Shown: piece by piece, positions 8,062-16,157 of the stretch
How the letters are laid out: each line of letters starts with the position of its first letter
How positions within the stretch are numbered: the stretch's first letter is position 1
From: Alysiella filiformis
GTDB lineage: Bacteria; Pseudomonadota; Gammaproteobacteria; Burkholderiales; Neisseriaceae
Assembly (NCBI RefSeq): GCF_014054525.1
Contig: NZ_CP059564.1
Coordinates: 1,622,357-1,686,356 of the forward strand
Reading direction: 5' to 3'
Length of the DNA: 64,000 bases
Translations under genes and position numbers: made by a program
Notes under the pieces: model-generated
Seen by the model: only the letters and a program-made list of their open reading frames with translations
The model's database searches: none
Told to the model about the DNA's origin: nothing

Positions 8062-9849
8062 ATGACAATTGAACTGAAAGTCCCCGACATTGGCGGACAC
8101 GAAAATGTGGACATCATCGCCGTAGAAATCAAAGTGGGCGATACCGTTGAATTGGAACAAACTTTAATCACTTTGGAAACCGACAAAGCCACCATGGACG
8201 TGCCAGCCACCCACGCTGGTGTGATTAAAGAAGTGAAAGTGAAAGTGGGCGACAAAATCTCCGAAGGCGGCGTGATTGCCCTTGTGGAAGCCGCAGGTGC
8301 AAGCGAAACCAAGCAGCCTGAATCCCCCAAACCCGTTGAAATCAAACAAGAAACCCCTGCACCGCAAGCCGCCAGCTTTTCAGGCAGCGCAGACGCAGAA
8401 TACGATGTGGTGGTATTGGGTGGCGGGCCAGGTGGCTATTCTGCCGCCTTTGCTGCCGCAGACGAAGGCTTGAAAGTGGCGATTGTGGAGCAATACAGCA
8501 CTTTGGGTGGCGTGTGCTTGAACGTGGGTTGCATTCCGTCCAAAGCCCTGTTGCACAACGCGGCAGTGATTGACGAAGTGAAACATTTGGCAGCAAACGG
8601 CATCAAATACCCCGAGCCAGAAATTGACATTGACCAGTTGCGCGGCTACAAAGAAAAAGTCATCGGCAAATTGACTGGCGGCTTGGCTGGCATGGCAAAA
8701 GCGCGTAAAGTGGATTTGATTCAAGGATTTGGCAAATTTGTGGGCGCAAACCACATTGAAGTGGCTTTGACCGAATCCACACAATACGAACACGCCAGCG
8801 AAACAGGCGCGAAAAAAACCGTGCAATTCAAAAACGCGATTATTGCCGTGGGCAGCCGCGTGGTGAATTTGCCCTTTATCCCCAAAGACCCACGCATTGT
8901 GGACAGCACAGGCGCGTTGGAATTGCGTACCCAAAACGGCAAGCTGCCTGAAAAAATGCTGGTTATCGGTGGCGGCATCATTGGTTTGGAAATGGGCACG
9001 GTGTACAGCACCTTGGGCGCGCGCTTGGACGTGGTGGAAATGATGGACGGCTTAATGCAAGGCGCAGACCGCGATTTGGTTAAAGTGTGGGAAAAAATGA
9101 ACGCCCATCGCTTTGACAACATCATGACCAACACCAAAACCGTTGCCGTAGAAGCCAAAGAAGACGGCATTTACGTTACGTTTGAAGGCGAAAAAGCCCC
9201 CAAAGAGCCGCAAAAATACGATTTGGTGTTGGTTGCCGCAGGTCGCGCACCGAATGGCAAACTGTGTGGCGCGGAAAACGCAGGTGTTGCCGTTACCGAA
9301 CGCGGTTTCATTGAAGTGGACAAGCAACAACGCACCAATGTGCCACACATTTACGCGATTGGCGATGTGGTCGGACAACCGATGTTGGCGCACAAAGCGG
9401 TGCATGAAGGACACGTTGCTGCCGAAAATTGCGCGGGACACAAAGCCTATTTTGACGCGCGTGTGATTCCGGGGGTGGCGTACACCGACCCCGAAGTGGC
9501 GTGGGTAGGCGTTACCGAAGAAATCGCCAAACGCGATGGCATTAAAATCACCAAATCCGTGTTCCCATGGGCGGCGAGCGGTCGTGCGATTGCCAACGGT
9601 CGCGATGAAGGCTTTACCAAACTGATTTTTGACGCGGAAACGGGTCGCATTATTGGCGGTGGCATTGTTGGCACACACGCTGGCGACATGATTGGCGAAA
9701 TTTGTTTGGCGATTGAAATGGGTTGCGATGCGGAAGACATCGGCAAAACCATTCACCCACACCCCACTTTGGGCGAAAGCATTGGCATGGCGGCAGAAGT
9801 GGCTTTGGGCGTTTGCACCGATTTGCCGCCACAACGCAAAAAGAAATAA
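8062..9849 (+). CDS. lpdA: Dihydrolipoamide dehydrogenase (E3) with N-terminal lipoyl domain
   Basis: A 595-residue protein from the ATG at 8062, where AAAGG lies upstream and the lipoyl domain begins at once; the frame is open from 8035. A lipoyl domain fills residues 1-80, with the lysine in ETDKATMDV (K42). A Pro/Ala linker follows, then a full flavoprotein disulfide reductase: GGGPGG for FAD, the redox pair in GGVCLNVGCIPSK, GGGIIGLEMG for NAD, and HPHPTLGE with the catalytic histidine. The same architecture is known as p64k in Neisseria meningitidis. It reoxidises dihydrolipoyl groups of the 2-oxoacid dehydrogenases. Here it is 34 kb from aceE/aceF. Confidence 0.95.
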   Translation: MTIELKVPDIGGHENVDIIAVEIKVGDTVELEQTLITLETDKATMDVPATHAGVIKEVKVKVGDKISEGGVIALVEAAGASETKQPESPKPVEIKQETPAPQAASFSGSADAEYDVVVLGGGPGGYSAAFAAADEGLKVAIVEQYSTLGGVCLNVGCIPSKALLHNAAVIDEVKHLAANGIKYPEPEIDIDQLRGYKEKVIGKLTGGLAGMAKARKVDLIQGFGKFVGANHIEVALTESTQYEHASETGAKKTVQFKNAIIAVGSRVVNLPFIPKDPRIVDSTGALELRTQNGKLPEKMLVIGGGIIGLEMGTVYSTLGARLDVVEMMDGLMQGADRDLVKVWEKMNAHRFDNIMTNTKTVAVEAKEDGIYVTFEGEKAPKEPQKYDLVLVAAGRAPNGKLCGAENAGVAVTERGFIEVDKQQRTNVPHIYAIGDVVGQPMLAHKAVHEGHVAAENCAGHKAYFDARVIPGVAYTDPEVAWVGVTEEIAKRDGIKITKSVFPWAASGRAIANGRDEGFTKLIFDAETGRIIGGGIVGTHAGDMIGEICLAIEMGCDAEDIGKTIHPHPTLGESIGMAAEVALGVCTDLPPQRKKK

Positions 9850-9869
9850 TCGTGTAAAAACATGAAAAA

Positions 9870-9900
9870 AGGCTGCCTGAAATGCTGTTTCAGGCAGCCT
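9870..9900 (-). terminator. Inverted DUS pair between lpdA and the converging 10168-10959 gene
   Basis: AGGCTGCCTGAAA (9870-9882) pairs with TTTCAGGCAGCCT (9888-9900). Read on the minus strand the stem is followed by a T run, so it fits best as a terminator of leftward transcription. The stem can also form in lpdA mRNA. Confidence 0.7.
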
Positions 9901-10143
9901 GAAACCTTTGCAAAACCTACTTTTAAACTGATGTAGAGGCGGATTTCATATCCGCCTCTTTTCAATTTATGTAAAAATAGGACGAGTGTAGGGTGCAACT
10001 TGTTGCACCATTTTCCTGATAAAACATGGATTTGGTGCAACAAGTTGCACCCTACATGGCGTCCCAAAAATAAAAATTTCTGCAAGTTTAAACAGGGCAA
10101 ATATGAAATCTGCCCTTGCGAACCGAGTTTTGCAAAAGTTTCA
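9900..10143. mobile_element. MITE-like element, copy A2, with nested GGGTGCAACTTGTTGCACC hairpin
   Basis: TGAAACCTTTGCAAAAC (9900-9916) and GTTTTGCAAAAGTTTCA (10127-10143) bound a 244-base unit. Inside are a GGCGGATTTCATATCCGCC palindrome, then at 9987-10056 a separate inverted-repeat unit whose ends are TGTAGGGTGCAACTTGTTGC and its inverse, then a GGCAAATATGAAATCTGCC block. No coding potential was seen. The element occupies almost the whole 318-base gap after lpdA. Confidence 0.72.
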
Positions 10144-10167
10144 GCCTGAATTTTATGAACACAGGTT

Positions 10168-10959
10168 CTATTTTTGTTTCATGGCATGGGCGGCGGCTTG
10201 GGCAACGGGGCTTTGCGGATAACGCCGTATGATGTCGCGCCAAGTGTCTTTGGCGATGTCGCGCTGCTGAATTTGCCATTGGCATTGTCCCACCGCAAAC
10301 AACGCTTGGGGTGCATTGGGGCTGCCTGAAAAGCGCGAGGCAAAATGTCTGCCCATTTGAATGACCGATTGGCAATGATTCAATTTCAAATGGCTTTGCA
10401 ACAGCAAAAACATCTGCTGCTGGGCATTGGGGCTGCCATCGCCGCCACTGTCGGCACCGCGTAATTGTTCAATCACGGTGTGATACTGTTTTTGCGCGTA
10501 GGCATTTTGCGCTGCCTGTAAGGGATTGACGGTGGGTGGGGGATTGTCTTCCTGTTCAGGCGCATGGTTTTGCGCTTTGATGGTAAGGGTTTTTTCAGGC
10601 AGCAATTTGCGTTTGGTGGCAGATGGGGGCGTGGGACGTGCCACTTTGGGCGGTGGTGTTTGGGCATGGCGTTCTAATTGGCGAATGCGCGTGTTGAGTT
10701 GAGCCATTTTTTCTTCTAGTTGATTGATTTTTATGATTAATTGGTCAATTTGATTTTGCTTGTCCAAAGTGGGGTAGGGCAAAGATTCGCTTTCAGGCTG
10801 CTGGGCAATGTCGCTGGCAGCCTGAATTTCGGGCGCGGCAAGCACTTCGCTGGCAGCTTGAACCGCCATTTCGCTGTTGGGGGTGGCGTTGTTGGGCGAT
10901 GAAGTGGCACAGGCATTGAGTGCCACTAATCCAAATAAGATGATGATTTTTTTAAACAT
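10168..10959 (-). CDS. CpoB/YbgF-like lipoprotein with coiled coil and TPR domain
   Basis: A 263-residue protein. The lipoprotein signal ends in LVALNAC (cysteine 17). A low-complexity stretch is followed by a coiled coil at about residues 72-98 (QIDQLIIKINQLEEKMAQLN). From residue 145 to the end there are TPR-like helices (AQNAYAQKQYHTVIEQLRG, APQALFAVGQCQWQIQQRDI). The order coiled coil then TPR is that of CpoB/YbgF, which coordinates outer-membrane constriction with septal wall synthesis. No tol-pal genes are next to it, so the name is tentative. Its stop is at 10168, and the methyltransferase gene ends 2 bases upstream of its start. Confidence 0.7.
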   Translation of the reverse strand: MFKKIIILFGLVALNACATSSPNNATPNSEMAVQAASEVLAAPEIQAASDIAQQPESESLPYPTLDKQNQIDQLIIKINQLEEKMAQLNTRIRQLERHAQTPPPKVARPTPPSATKRKLLPEKTLTIKAQNHAPEQEDNPPPTVNPLQAAQNAYAQKQYHTVIEQLRGADSGGDGSPNAQQQMFLLLQSHLKLNHCQSVIQMGRHFASRFSGSPNAPQALFAVGQCQWQIQQRDIAKDTWRDIIRRYPQSPVAQAAAHAMKQK

Positions 10960-10961
10960 GA

Positions 10962-11630
10962 TTATTTTTTCATCAATAAAGTTAAGCCATCGCCCAAGGG
11001 CAGGGTAAACGGCACAATGCGTGGGTCGTGGGGCAGGCTGGCGTTGAATTTTTGTAAAATGGCGTGGCTGGCAGGGCTGTTTTCATTGGGATTTTGCGTG
11101 ATGCGCCCATTGAGCAGAATATTGTCTATGGCGATGATGCCGCCGCGCCGAACCAGTTTCAGGCAGCTTTCGTAATAATGGGGTGTGGGCGGTTTGTCGG
11201 CATCAATAAAGGCGATGTCGTAGCTTTCGGCTTCGCCAGCGTCCAGCAGTTCTTGCAATGTGATGAGTGCGGGTTGCAAGTGCAATGTGATTTTGTGTGC
11301 CACACCAGCGCGTTGCCAATTTTGCTGGGCGATGTCGGTAAAGGTAACGTTGATGTCGCAACAGGTTAGCCGTGCGTGTTCGGGCAGGGCAAGTGCCATG
11401 GCGGTGCTGCTGTATCCTGTGAATGTGCCGATTTCCAGATATTTGCTTGCGCCCATCAATCGCGCCAGCCACGTTAAAAAGGCGGCTTGTTCGGGGGCGA
11501 TTGCCATTTTGCCCAAGCGATGTTGTGCGGTTTCGTGGCGAATTTGGGTGAGTATGGGGGATTCGGTTTCGCTGATTTGGCGCAAATATGCCAAAAGTTC
11601 GGGCGTGAAAGTGGGAGCGTGAACGGTCAT
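10962..11630 (-). CDS. Class I SAM-dependent O-methyltransferase (family 3)
   Basis: A 222-residue protein of usual length for the caffeoyl-CoA/catechol O-methyltransferase-like family. Motif I is YLEIGTFTGYSSTAMALALP (about residues 60-79). The metal-site region is AFIDADKPPTPHYYE, and AIDNILLNGRI follows, as in this family (usually DNxLxxG). It ends in GDGLTLLMKK. The natural substrate of bacterial members is generally unknown. It lies upstream of, and 2 bases from, the CpoB-like gene, suggesting one transcript. Confidence 0.88.
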   Translation of the reverse strand: MTVHAPTFTPELLAYLRQISETESPILTQIRHETAQHRLGKMAIAPEQAAFLTWLARLMGASKYLEIGTFTGYSSTAMALALPEHARLTCCDINVTFTDIAQQNWQRAGVAHKITLHLQPALITLQELLDAGEAESYDIAFIDADKPPTPHYYESCLKLVRRGGIIAIDNILLNGRITQNPNENSPASHAILQKFNASLPHDPRIVPFTLPLGDGLTLLMKK

Positions 11631-11754
11631 GTTGATGGATAGAAAGGTTTTTCAGGCAGCCAGCCCACGCTGGTGGGGCGGCGCGCCCCCTTACATAGGG
11701 GGAGAGGGCAAATGGCACAAATGGTCGTGTACGGTTAGGCTGCCTGAAAATGTT

Positions 11755-11943
11755 TTAGTCGGGCTGATAGGCGTAGGGTTTTTTGGGCAATTTGGCGGCT
11801 TCGTATTGGGCTTGCTCTTCGGGATTGAGGGTTACGTCCCACAACAGGGCGCGGTTTTGCAAGCGTTCTTGTTCCAGTTCGGGGTTTTTTTGGATTAAAT
11901 CGTTTAAAAATTGGGTGGTGTCGGATTGGTATTTGTCGTACAT
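11755..11943 (-). CDS. DUF3460-family small protein
   Basis: A 62-residue soluble protein starting MYDKYQSDTTQFLNDLIQ and ending in KLPKKPYAYQPD. The pattern TxFLxxLxxxxPxLexxrxxgRaxxWD with a PYxYQ end is what I recall of DUF3460, common in beta-proteobacteria; function unknown. The start at 11943 was chosen because the family begins at MY; a frame from 11976 adds 11 unlikely residues. The IS630 element starts 41 bases upstream of its start codon, so its promoter may have been affected. Confidence 0.8.
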   Translation of the reverse strand: MYDKYQSDTTQFLNDLIQKNPELEQERLQNRALLWDVTLNPEEQAQYEAAKLPKKPYAYQPD

Positions 11944-12036
11944 GATGAATGCCTTTGTGGAAGAAATTTGCGCCATTTTACAATATAGTCAATTCAAAAT
12001 AAAATAGTACAATACCCTAATTTTTAGGATTAAAAA

Positions 12037-12387
12037 ATGGCACATTCAACAGAACTGCGAAATAAAGCATTAAGCTATTATGAACAATGCAAAAATATCA
12101 GTAAAGTCGCCCAAGCTTACCAAATATCCAGAAATACGCTTTACCTATGGATACGCTTGAAAGCGCAAACAGGCAGCTTAAATCATCAAGTAAAGGGGCA
12201 AAATGCCAATAAATTGAACAGCCAAAAATTGGCTGAACATATACAACAACACCCTGATGCTTATTTGCATGAAATAGCTGAACATTTTAATTGTTCAAAA
12301 TCAGCCATTTTTTATGCACTCAAAAGAATGGGTATCACGCGTAAAAAAAGACCACCACATACAAAGAACAAGACCCAAATAAAGTAA
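12037..12387 (+). CDS. IS630 transposase, N-terminal frame (DNA-binding part)
   Basis: A 116-residue frame with two helix-turn-helix regions: NISKVAQAYQISRNTLYLWI (about 19-38) and YLHEIAEHFNCSKSAIFYAL (about 75-94). It runs into a seven-A tract at 12343-12349 (codons CGT AAA AAA AGA). A -1 slip there would continue as AAG ACC ACC ACA into the second frame, giving a 282-residue transposase. Without a slip it stops at 12387 without a catalytic domain. Confidence 0.85.
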   Translation: MAHSTELRNKALSYYEQCKNISKVAQAYQISRNTLYLWIRLKAQTGSLNHQVKGQNANKLNSQKLAEHIQQHPDAYLHEIAEHFNCSKSAIFYALKRMGITRKKRPPHTKNKTQIK

Positions 12388-12884
12388 AAGATTATTTAAA
12401 TCAACTGGCTGAATTTTTTGACTATCAGCGTGTTTATTTGGATGAAACGGGATTTGATACTTACTTATTTCGTCCTTATGCGCGTAGCCCAAAGGGGCAG
12501 GTCATCAAAGCCCAAATCAGTGGTAAAAAGTACCAACGCTTATCGCTTGTTGCCGCACAAGTCGGCAACAAACTGATTGCCCCTATGATTTATCAAAACA
12601 CAATGACCAGTGCTTTTTTTGAAACATGGTTTGAGCAATGTTTATTGCCTATTTTAAATAAAAAATCTGTCATTATTTTGGATAATGCACGATTTCATCG
12701 TATGGGTATTTTGCGTGAAATGGCGCACAAATGGGGGCATAAAATCTTGCCGCTTGCACCTTATTCACCAGAGCTTAATCCCATAGAACGGACATGGGCA
12801 AACATCAAGAGATATATGCGAGCCATTTTACCTAGTGGAAGGCATTTTACTGATACGTTAGTGTCCTATTCTTATTTTAACTGA
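12348..12884 (+). CDS. IS630 transposase, C-terminal DDE frame (reached by -1 frameshift)
   Basis: The open frame continues from the A7 tract; its first ATG is at 12438. Catalytic residues are in place: the first Asp in VYLDETGFD, the second in VIILDNARFHR, and the Glu in PELNPIERTW, the standard IS630 DDE triad. The stop codon TGA (12882-12884) lies inside the right terminal repeat. Whether the two frames reflect programmed frameshifting or an inactivating mutation cannot be told from one copy; the A7 tract favours programming. Confidence 0.82.
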   Translation, partial: KTTTYKEQDPNKVKDYLNQLAEFFDYQRVYLDETGFDTYLFRPYARSPKGQVIKAQISGKKYQRLSLVAAQVGNKLIAPMIYQNTMTSAFFETWFEQCLLPILNKKSVIILDNARFHRMGILREMAHKWGHKILPLAPYSPELNPIERTWANIKRYMRAILPSGRHFTDTLVSYSYFN

Positions 12885-13031
12885 CTATAATTTTCAGGCT
12901 GCTTTGCAATAAATTTTGGCTGCCTGAAAACCGTTTCGTGCCACGCGCCCAAAGCGTGGGTGTGGCGGCGCAACGCCACGTTCACAGTTCAAATTCTGCG
13001 ATTGTTGTTTTGGTGCGCTGTTTATCAAAGA

Positions 13032-13077
13032 GCCACCCCCACCCTAACCCTCCCCCGCCAGCGTGGGAGGGGACGAG
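13032..13077. repeat. CCCTC-family palindromic repeat
   Basis: The segment starting ACCCTAACCCTCCCCCGCCA matches, in inverse orientation, the segment at 41168-41212, over about 45 bases. It belongs to the loose CCCTCTCCC/GGGAGAGGG family also seen at 818-841, 3101-3190, 14811-14857, 39645-39735, 45650-45677, 50513-50537 and 59292-59387. The rest of 12890-13096 holds partial DUS and a short GC-rich hairpin near 12941-12960. Confidence 0.65.
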
Positions 13078-13096
13078 TTGCAGGCTGCTTGAATGT

Positions 13097-14617
13097 TTAC
13101 AGCAATCGTTCAATCGGCAACCACGATAAAATTTTGCTGATGGTGCGTTTCCAAAAACGGGCTTCGGGTTCGCGGTGGCTGGTTTTGCCTGTTTGGGGGT
13201 CTTGCCATTGGGGTTTGCCGTGTGGGTCGAGGCTGACGCGGTAGGCGACTTCTTGGGCTTGCTGTTGCATTTGGCGTTGCATTTGGCTGGCGAGCGCAGC
13301 ATTGTGTATGACCACGCCCATTTCGGTGTTCAGCCGCGCGGAACGGGGGTCGAGATTGAGTGAACCGACAAACACGCGCTGTCTGTCCACGATAAAGGTT
13401 TTGGCGTGCAGGCTGGCTGATGAGTTGCCTGTTAAGCCTTTGTCTTTGTTGGACGGTACGGCGTGGTCGGGCTTAAATTCAAATAGGCGCACGCCTGCTT
13501 GCAAAAGTGCTTTGCGATAACGTGCGTAGCCCGAATGCACGGCTGCCACATCGGTGGCGCGCAGTGAATTGGTGAACACGGTGATGTTTTTGCCTTGTTT
13601 TGCCCATTCTTGGATTTTTTGTGTGCCTTTTTGGGTGGGCACAAAATAGGGGCTGACCAGATAAATTTCGCTTTGGGGCTGCTTTAAGGCGGCGTTGAGG
13701 CTGCTGGCGATATTGACGCTGGTGTGGCGGTCTAGGGCTTTGGCTGGGTCATCGCTGATTAAATCGGCTTGGGCGGGCAGGTGTTGCACGTTTTTGTGGG
13801 CGATGGCTTGGTTTAAATCGGTGTTTTTCAGGCTGTTTAAATACAAATGGGCTTTGGGTTGCGGTGGCGATTGGAGGATTTGTAGGGCGTTTGCCAACTG
13901 GGGGGCTGGGATTTTTTTGATGATGCTTTCCAGTGGATAAGATGAGTTGCTTTGCCAGTAGCGGTCAAAATCGGCAGAAATTTGGGTAACAATGCTGCCT
14001 GAAAGCAGCACGTCCATGTCGGAAAACAGGGTTTCGGCATGGGTGTGGAAATATTCATCGCCCACATTTCTGCCGCCAATGATGCTGACGCGATTGTCTG
14101 CGGTAAACGATTTGTTGTGCATGCGGCGATTGACGCGCGGAAAATCGGACAAATAGCCCAATGCCCGCCAGCGTCTGTTTAAAAAGGGGTTAAACAGGCG
14201 CACTTCAATTTTATCGTGTTGATTTAATGCGAATAAAATATTGTCCATGCCGCGTGTGTTGTTGTCGTCCAGCAGCAGGCGAACGCGCACGCCACGTTGG
14301 GCGGCTTGCCACAGTTTTTGCAACAGCAGCCTGCCTGAAACATCATCGCGCCAAATGTAATAGCGCAAATCCAATGACACATCGGCATGGTCAATCAGCG
14401 TGGCGCGTGCAACAAAAGCGTCTTGCGCCTTATCCAAAATGTGAACGTGGGCATTGGGTGGCGCGGTGTGTTGCACCGATGGCAGTTGCAGCACCTGTTC
14501 CAAGCGTGGCGCGTGTTGGGTGGGAATGTAAATGCTGGGCGTGCGCTGTTGCAAATCGGGCAAGCTGGTGCAAGCCGACAACACACACGCCAGCAGTAAA
14601 ATCACATAACGAAACAT
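13097..14617 (-). CDS. Phospholipase D-family lipoprotein (cardiolipin synthase ClsC-like)
   Basis: A 506-residue protein from the ATG at 14617, which starts a lipoprotein signal (MFRYVILLLACVLSAC). An upstream start at 14668 would bury that signal. Two HKD motifs are intact: HNKSFTADNRVSIIGGRN and LHAKTFIVDRQRVFVGSLN, each HxKx4D with the downstream GG/GS. Proteins of this build make or remodel phosphatidyl lipids (ClsC) or cleave them. The lipid anchor puts it on the periplasmic side of a membrane. Substrate not determinable here. Adjacent DNA on both sides is repeat-rich. Confidence 0.85.
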   Translation of the reverse strand: MFRYVILLLACVLSACTSLPDLQQRTPSIYIPTQHAPRLEQVLQLPSVQHTAPPNAHVHILDKAQDAFVARATLIDHADVSLDLRYYIWRDDVSGRLLLQKLWQAAQRGVRVRLLLDDNNTRGMDNILFALNQHDKIEVRLFNPFLNRRWRALGYLSDFPRVNRRMHNKSFTADNRVSIIGGRNVGDEYFHTHAETLFSDMDVLLSGSIVTQISADFDRYWQSNSSYPLESIIKKIPAPQLANALQILQSPPQPKAHLYLNSLKNTDLNQAIAHKNVQHLPAQADLISDDPAKALDRHTSVNIASSLNAALKQPQSEIYLVSPYFVPTQKGTQKIQEWAKQGKNITVFTNSLRATDVAAVHSGYARYRKALLQAGVRLFEFKPDHAVPSNKDKGLTGNSSASLHAKTFIVDRQRVFVGSLNLDPRSARLNTEMGVVIHNAALASQMQRQMQQQAQEVAYRVSLDPHGKPQWQDPQTGKTSHREPEARFWKRTISKILSWLPIERLL

Positions 14618-14681
14618 GGTTGATGAAATGGGAAAAGGGATTTCAGGCAGCTTTTCTCGCTCCCACAAAAAGGGGTTTTGC

Positions 14682-14947
14682 CTTCGGCGACTTACTTTTT
14701 AAAAAAGTAAGCCAAATAAATCAATGTTTAAGGGTTTTGCTTTAAAAAATATTTCAGGCAGCCTGAAAAGGTTAAGCCATTGAATAACGTGAACTCGGGT
14801 GAGGCGTGGTTGAGCAGCATACCCTCTCCCCAGCCCTCTCCCACAGGGAGAGGGAGCAAATATCCCAAACTCACGTTGAATAAAATGGAAGTAGCCTTTG
14901 TTTTTGGGTTTATTTGGCTTACTTTTTTAAAAAGTAAGTCGCCCGCG
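14682..14947. repeat. Repeat block bounded by two inverted GGCTTACTTTTT palindromes
   Basis: The 389-base gap 14618-15006 has no gene. GCGACTTACTTTTTAAAAAA with GTAAGCCAAATA (14687-14718) reappears inverted at 14919-14943 (ATTTGGCTTACTTTTTTAAA, then AAGTAAGTCGC). A third copy lies at 28380-28415. Each copy is itself a near-perfect hairpin. Between the two outer copies are a palindromic DUS (14753-14767) and a CCCTCTCCC unit (14811-14857) nearly identical, inverted, to half of the one at 3101-3145. Confidence 0.6.
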
Positions 14948-15006
14948 CGGCGATAGAGCGCAAATCCCAATATGCCCGAGAGCGAAAGGCAGTCTGAAAA
15001 GCCCCA

Positions 15007-16032
15007 TTACGCAGGTTTAAATTGCAAAAATTCCTGTTGTTTGGCTTTGGCTTTGCCGCTTAACAGGGCATCTTGTGCCAGAGCCAAACCGTCTTTCAGG
15101 CTGCCTGCCACATTGCCCGCATACAAACACGCCGCCACATTGAGCAACACAATATCGCGTGCCGCAGGTGGCGCAGTGTTGTCCAAAACCGCATTCATCA
15201 TGGCGAGCGATTGGCTGGGATTGTCCACTTTCAGCGCGTCCAAATCGGCATAAATGGGCAAACCCACTTCTTCGGGGTGGAAATCGTATGTGTGAATCAC
15301 ACCGTTGTTCAGTTCAGCGATGCGCGTGCTGCCTGTAACCGTGATTTCGTCCAAACCATCGCTGCCGTGTACCACCAAAGCGTGTTCCGAACCCAACTGT
15401 TGCAACACGCGCGACAGCGTTTCACACAAATCAACATGAAACACGCCAATCAACTGATTGGTGGCAGCAGCAGGATTGGTCATGGGGCCCAAAATATTGA
15501 ACAGCGTACGAAAACCCAAAGCCTGACGCACAGGCGCAACATGGCGCATTGCCGAATGATGATTTTGGGCAAACATGAAACCCAAACCACATTGCGCAAT
15601 TTGTTGCGCGATTTGCTGGGGCGACACGTTCAAATCCACCCCCAAATGCGCCAAAACATCAGCCGCGCCACTTGATGATGACACCGAACGCCCACCGTGT
15701 TTCGCCACTTTTGCACCAGCCGCCGCCGCCACAAACATGGCGGTGGTGGAAATGTTAAAGGTTTTTGCGCCATCGCCACCTGTGCCAACAATGTCCACCA
15801 AATTGTGTGTGTCTTGCACAGGTACTTGGGTGGCAAATTCGCGCATCACGCTGGCAGCCGCCGCGATTTCCGACACGGTTTCCCCTTTCATGCGCAAACC
15901 CACCAAAATGCCAGCCATTTGTTCGGGTGGCACTTCGCCGCGCATGATTTGGCGCATTAAATCTTGCATTTCATCATAATGCAATGCTTTGTTATCTACT
16001 AATTGGGCAAGGGCTTGTTTGGGGGTAATCAT
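15007..16032 (-). CDS. trpD: Anthranilate phosphoribosyltransferase
   Basis: A 341-residue protein of normal TrpD length. The PRPP site [14 protein letters not shown] (about residues 82-95), the anthranilate-binding [17 protein letters not shown] and the [11 protein letters not shown] loop are all present. It joins anthranilate and PRPP in tryptophan synthesis. The start was placed at 16032 ([14 protein letters not shown]), which has AAAGG upstream; the frame is open to 16083. No other trp gene is in the window. It follows acnB, separated by an inverted DUS pair. Confidence 0.95.
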   Translation of the reverse strand: MITPKQALAQLVDNKALHYDEMQDLMRQIMRGEVPPEQMAGILVGLRMKGETVSEIAAAASVMREFATQVPVQDTHNLVDIVGTGGDGAKTFNISTTAMFVAAAAGAKVAKHGGRSVSSSSGAADVLAHLGVDLNVSPQQIAQQIAQCGLGFMFAQNHHSAMRHVAPVRQALGFRTLFNILGPMTNPAAATNQLIGVFHVDLCETLSRVLQQLGSEHALVVHGSDGLDEITVTGSTRIAELNNGVIHTYDFHPEEVGLPIYADLDALKVDNPSQSLAMMNAVLDNTAPPAARDIVLLNVAACLYAGNVAGSLKDGLALAQDALLSGKAKAKQQEFLQFKPA

Positions 16033-16096
16033 GAAATTGCCTTTCAAAAATGGGGTTAAGAAATGGCTTGCTTTTGTCGCCACTTCAAAAGACAGA

Positions 16097-16137
16097 CAGG
16101 CAGCCTGAAAGCCAAATTTCCACTTTCAGGCTGCCTG
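16097..16137 (-). terminator. Inverted DUS pair between acnB and trpD
   Basis: CAGGCAGCCTGAAAG (16097-16111) pairs with CTTTCAGGCTGCCTG (16123-16137). The stem is strong, but neither side has a long T run, so it may be a weak terminator or simply two uptake sequences. Confidence 0.5.
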
Positions 16138-16157
16138 AATTTTACACAATCAAGCGA

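Larger units (their letters stand above)
11984..12889 (+). mobile_element. IS630-family insertion sequence, 902 bp, flanked by TA
   Basis: The element runs from 11986 to 12887. Imperfect terminal inverted repeats start TAGTCAATTCAAAATAAAAT on the left and, inverted, TAGTCAGTTAAAATAAGAAT on the right. TA dinucleotides lie directly outside (11984-11985 and 12888-12889), the target duplication of IS630/Tc1-mariner elements. It carries two overlapping frames for one DDE transposase. It contains no full DUS, unlike nearly all neighbouring DNA, which fits recent arrival. Confidence 0.88.

Noticed and set aside
9052-9834. Antisense frame over lpdA (260 codons)
   Set aside because: Shadow of lpdA, with no homology-like motif and no start signal.
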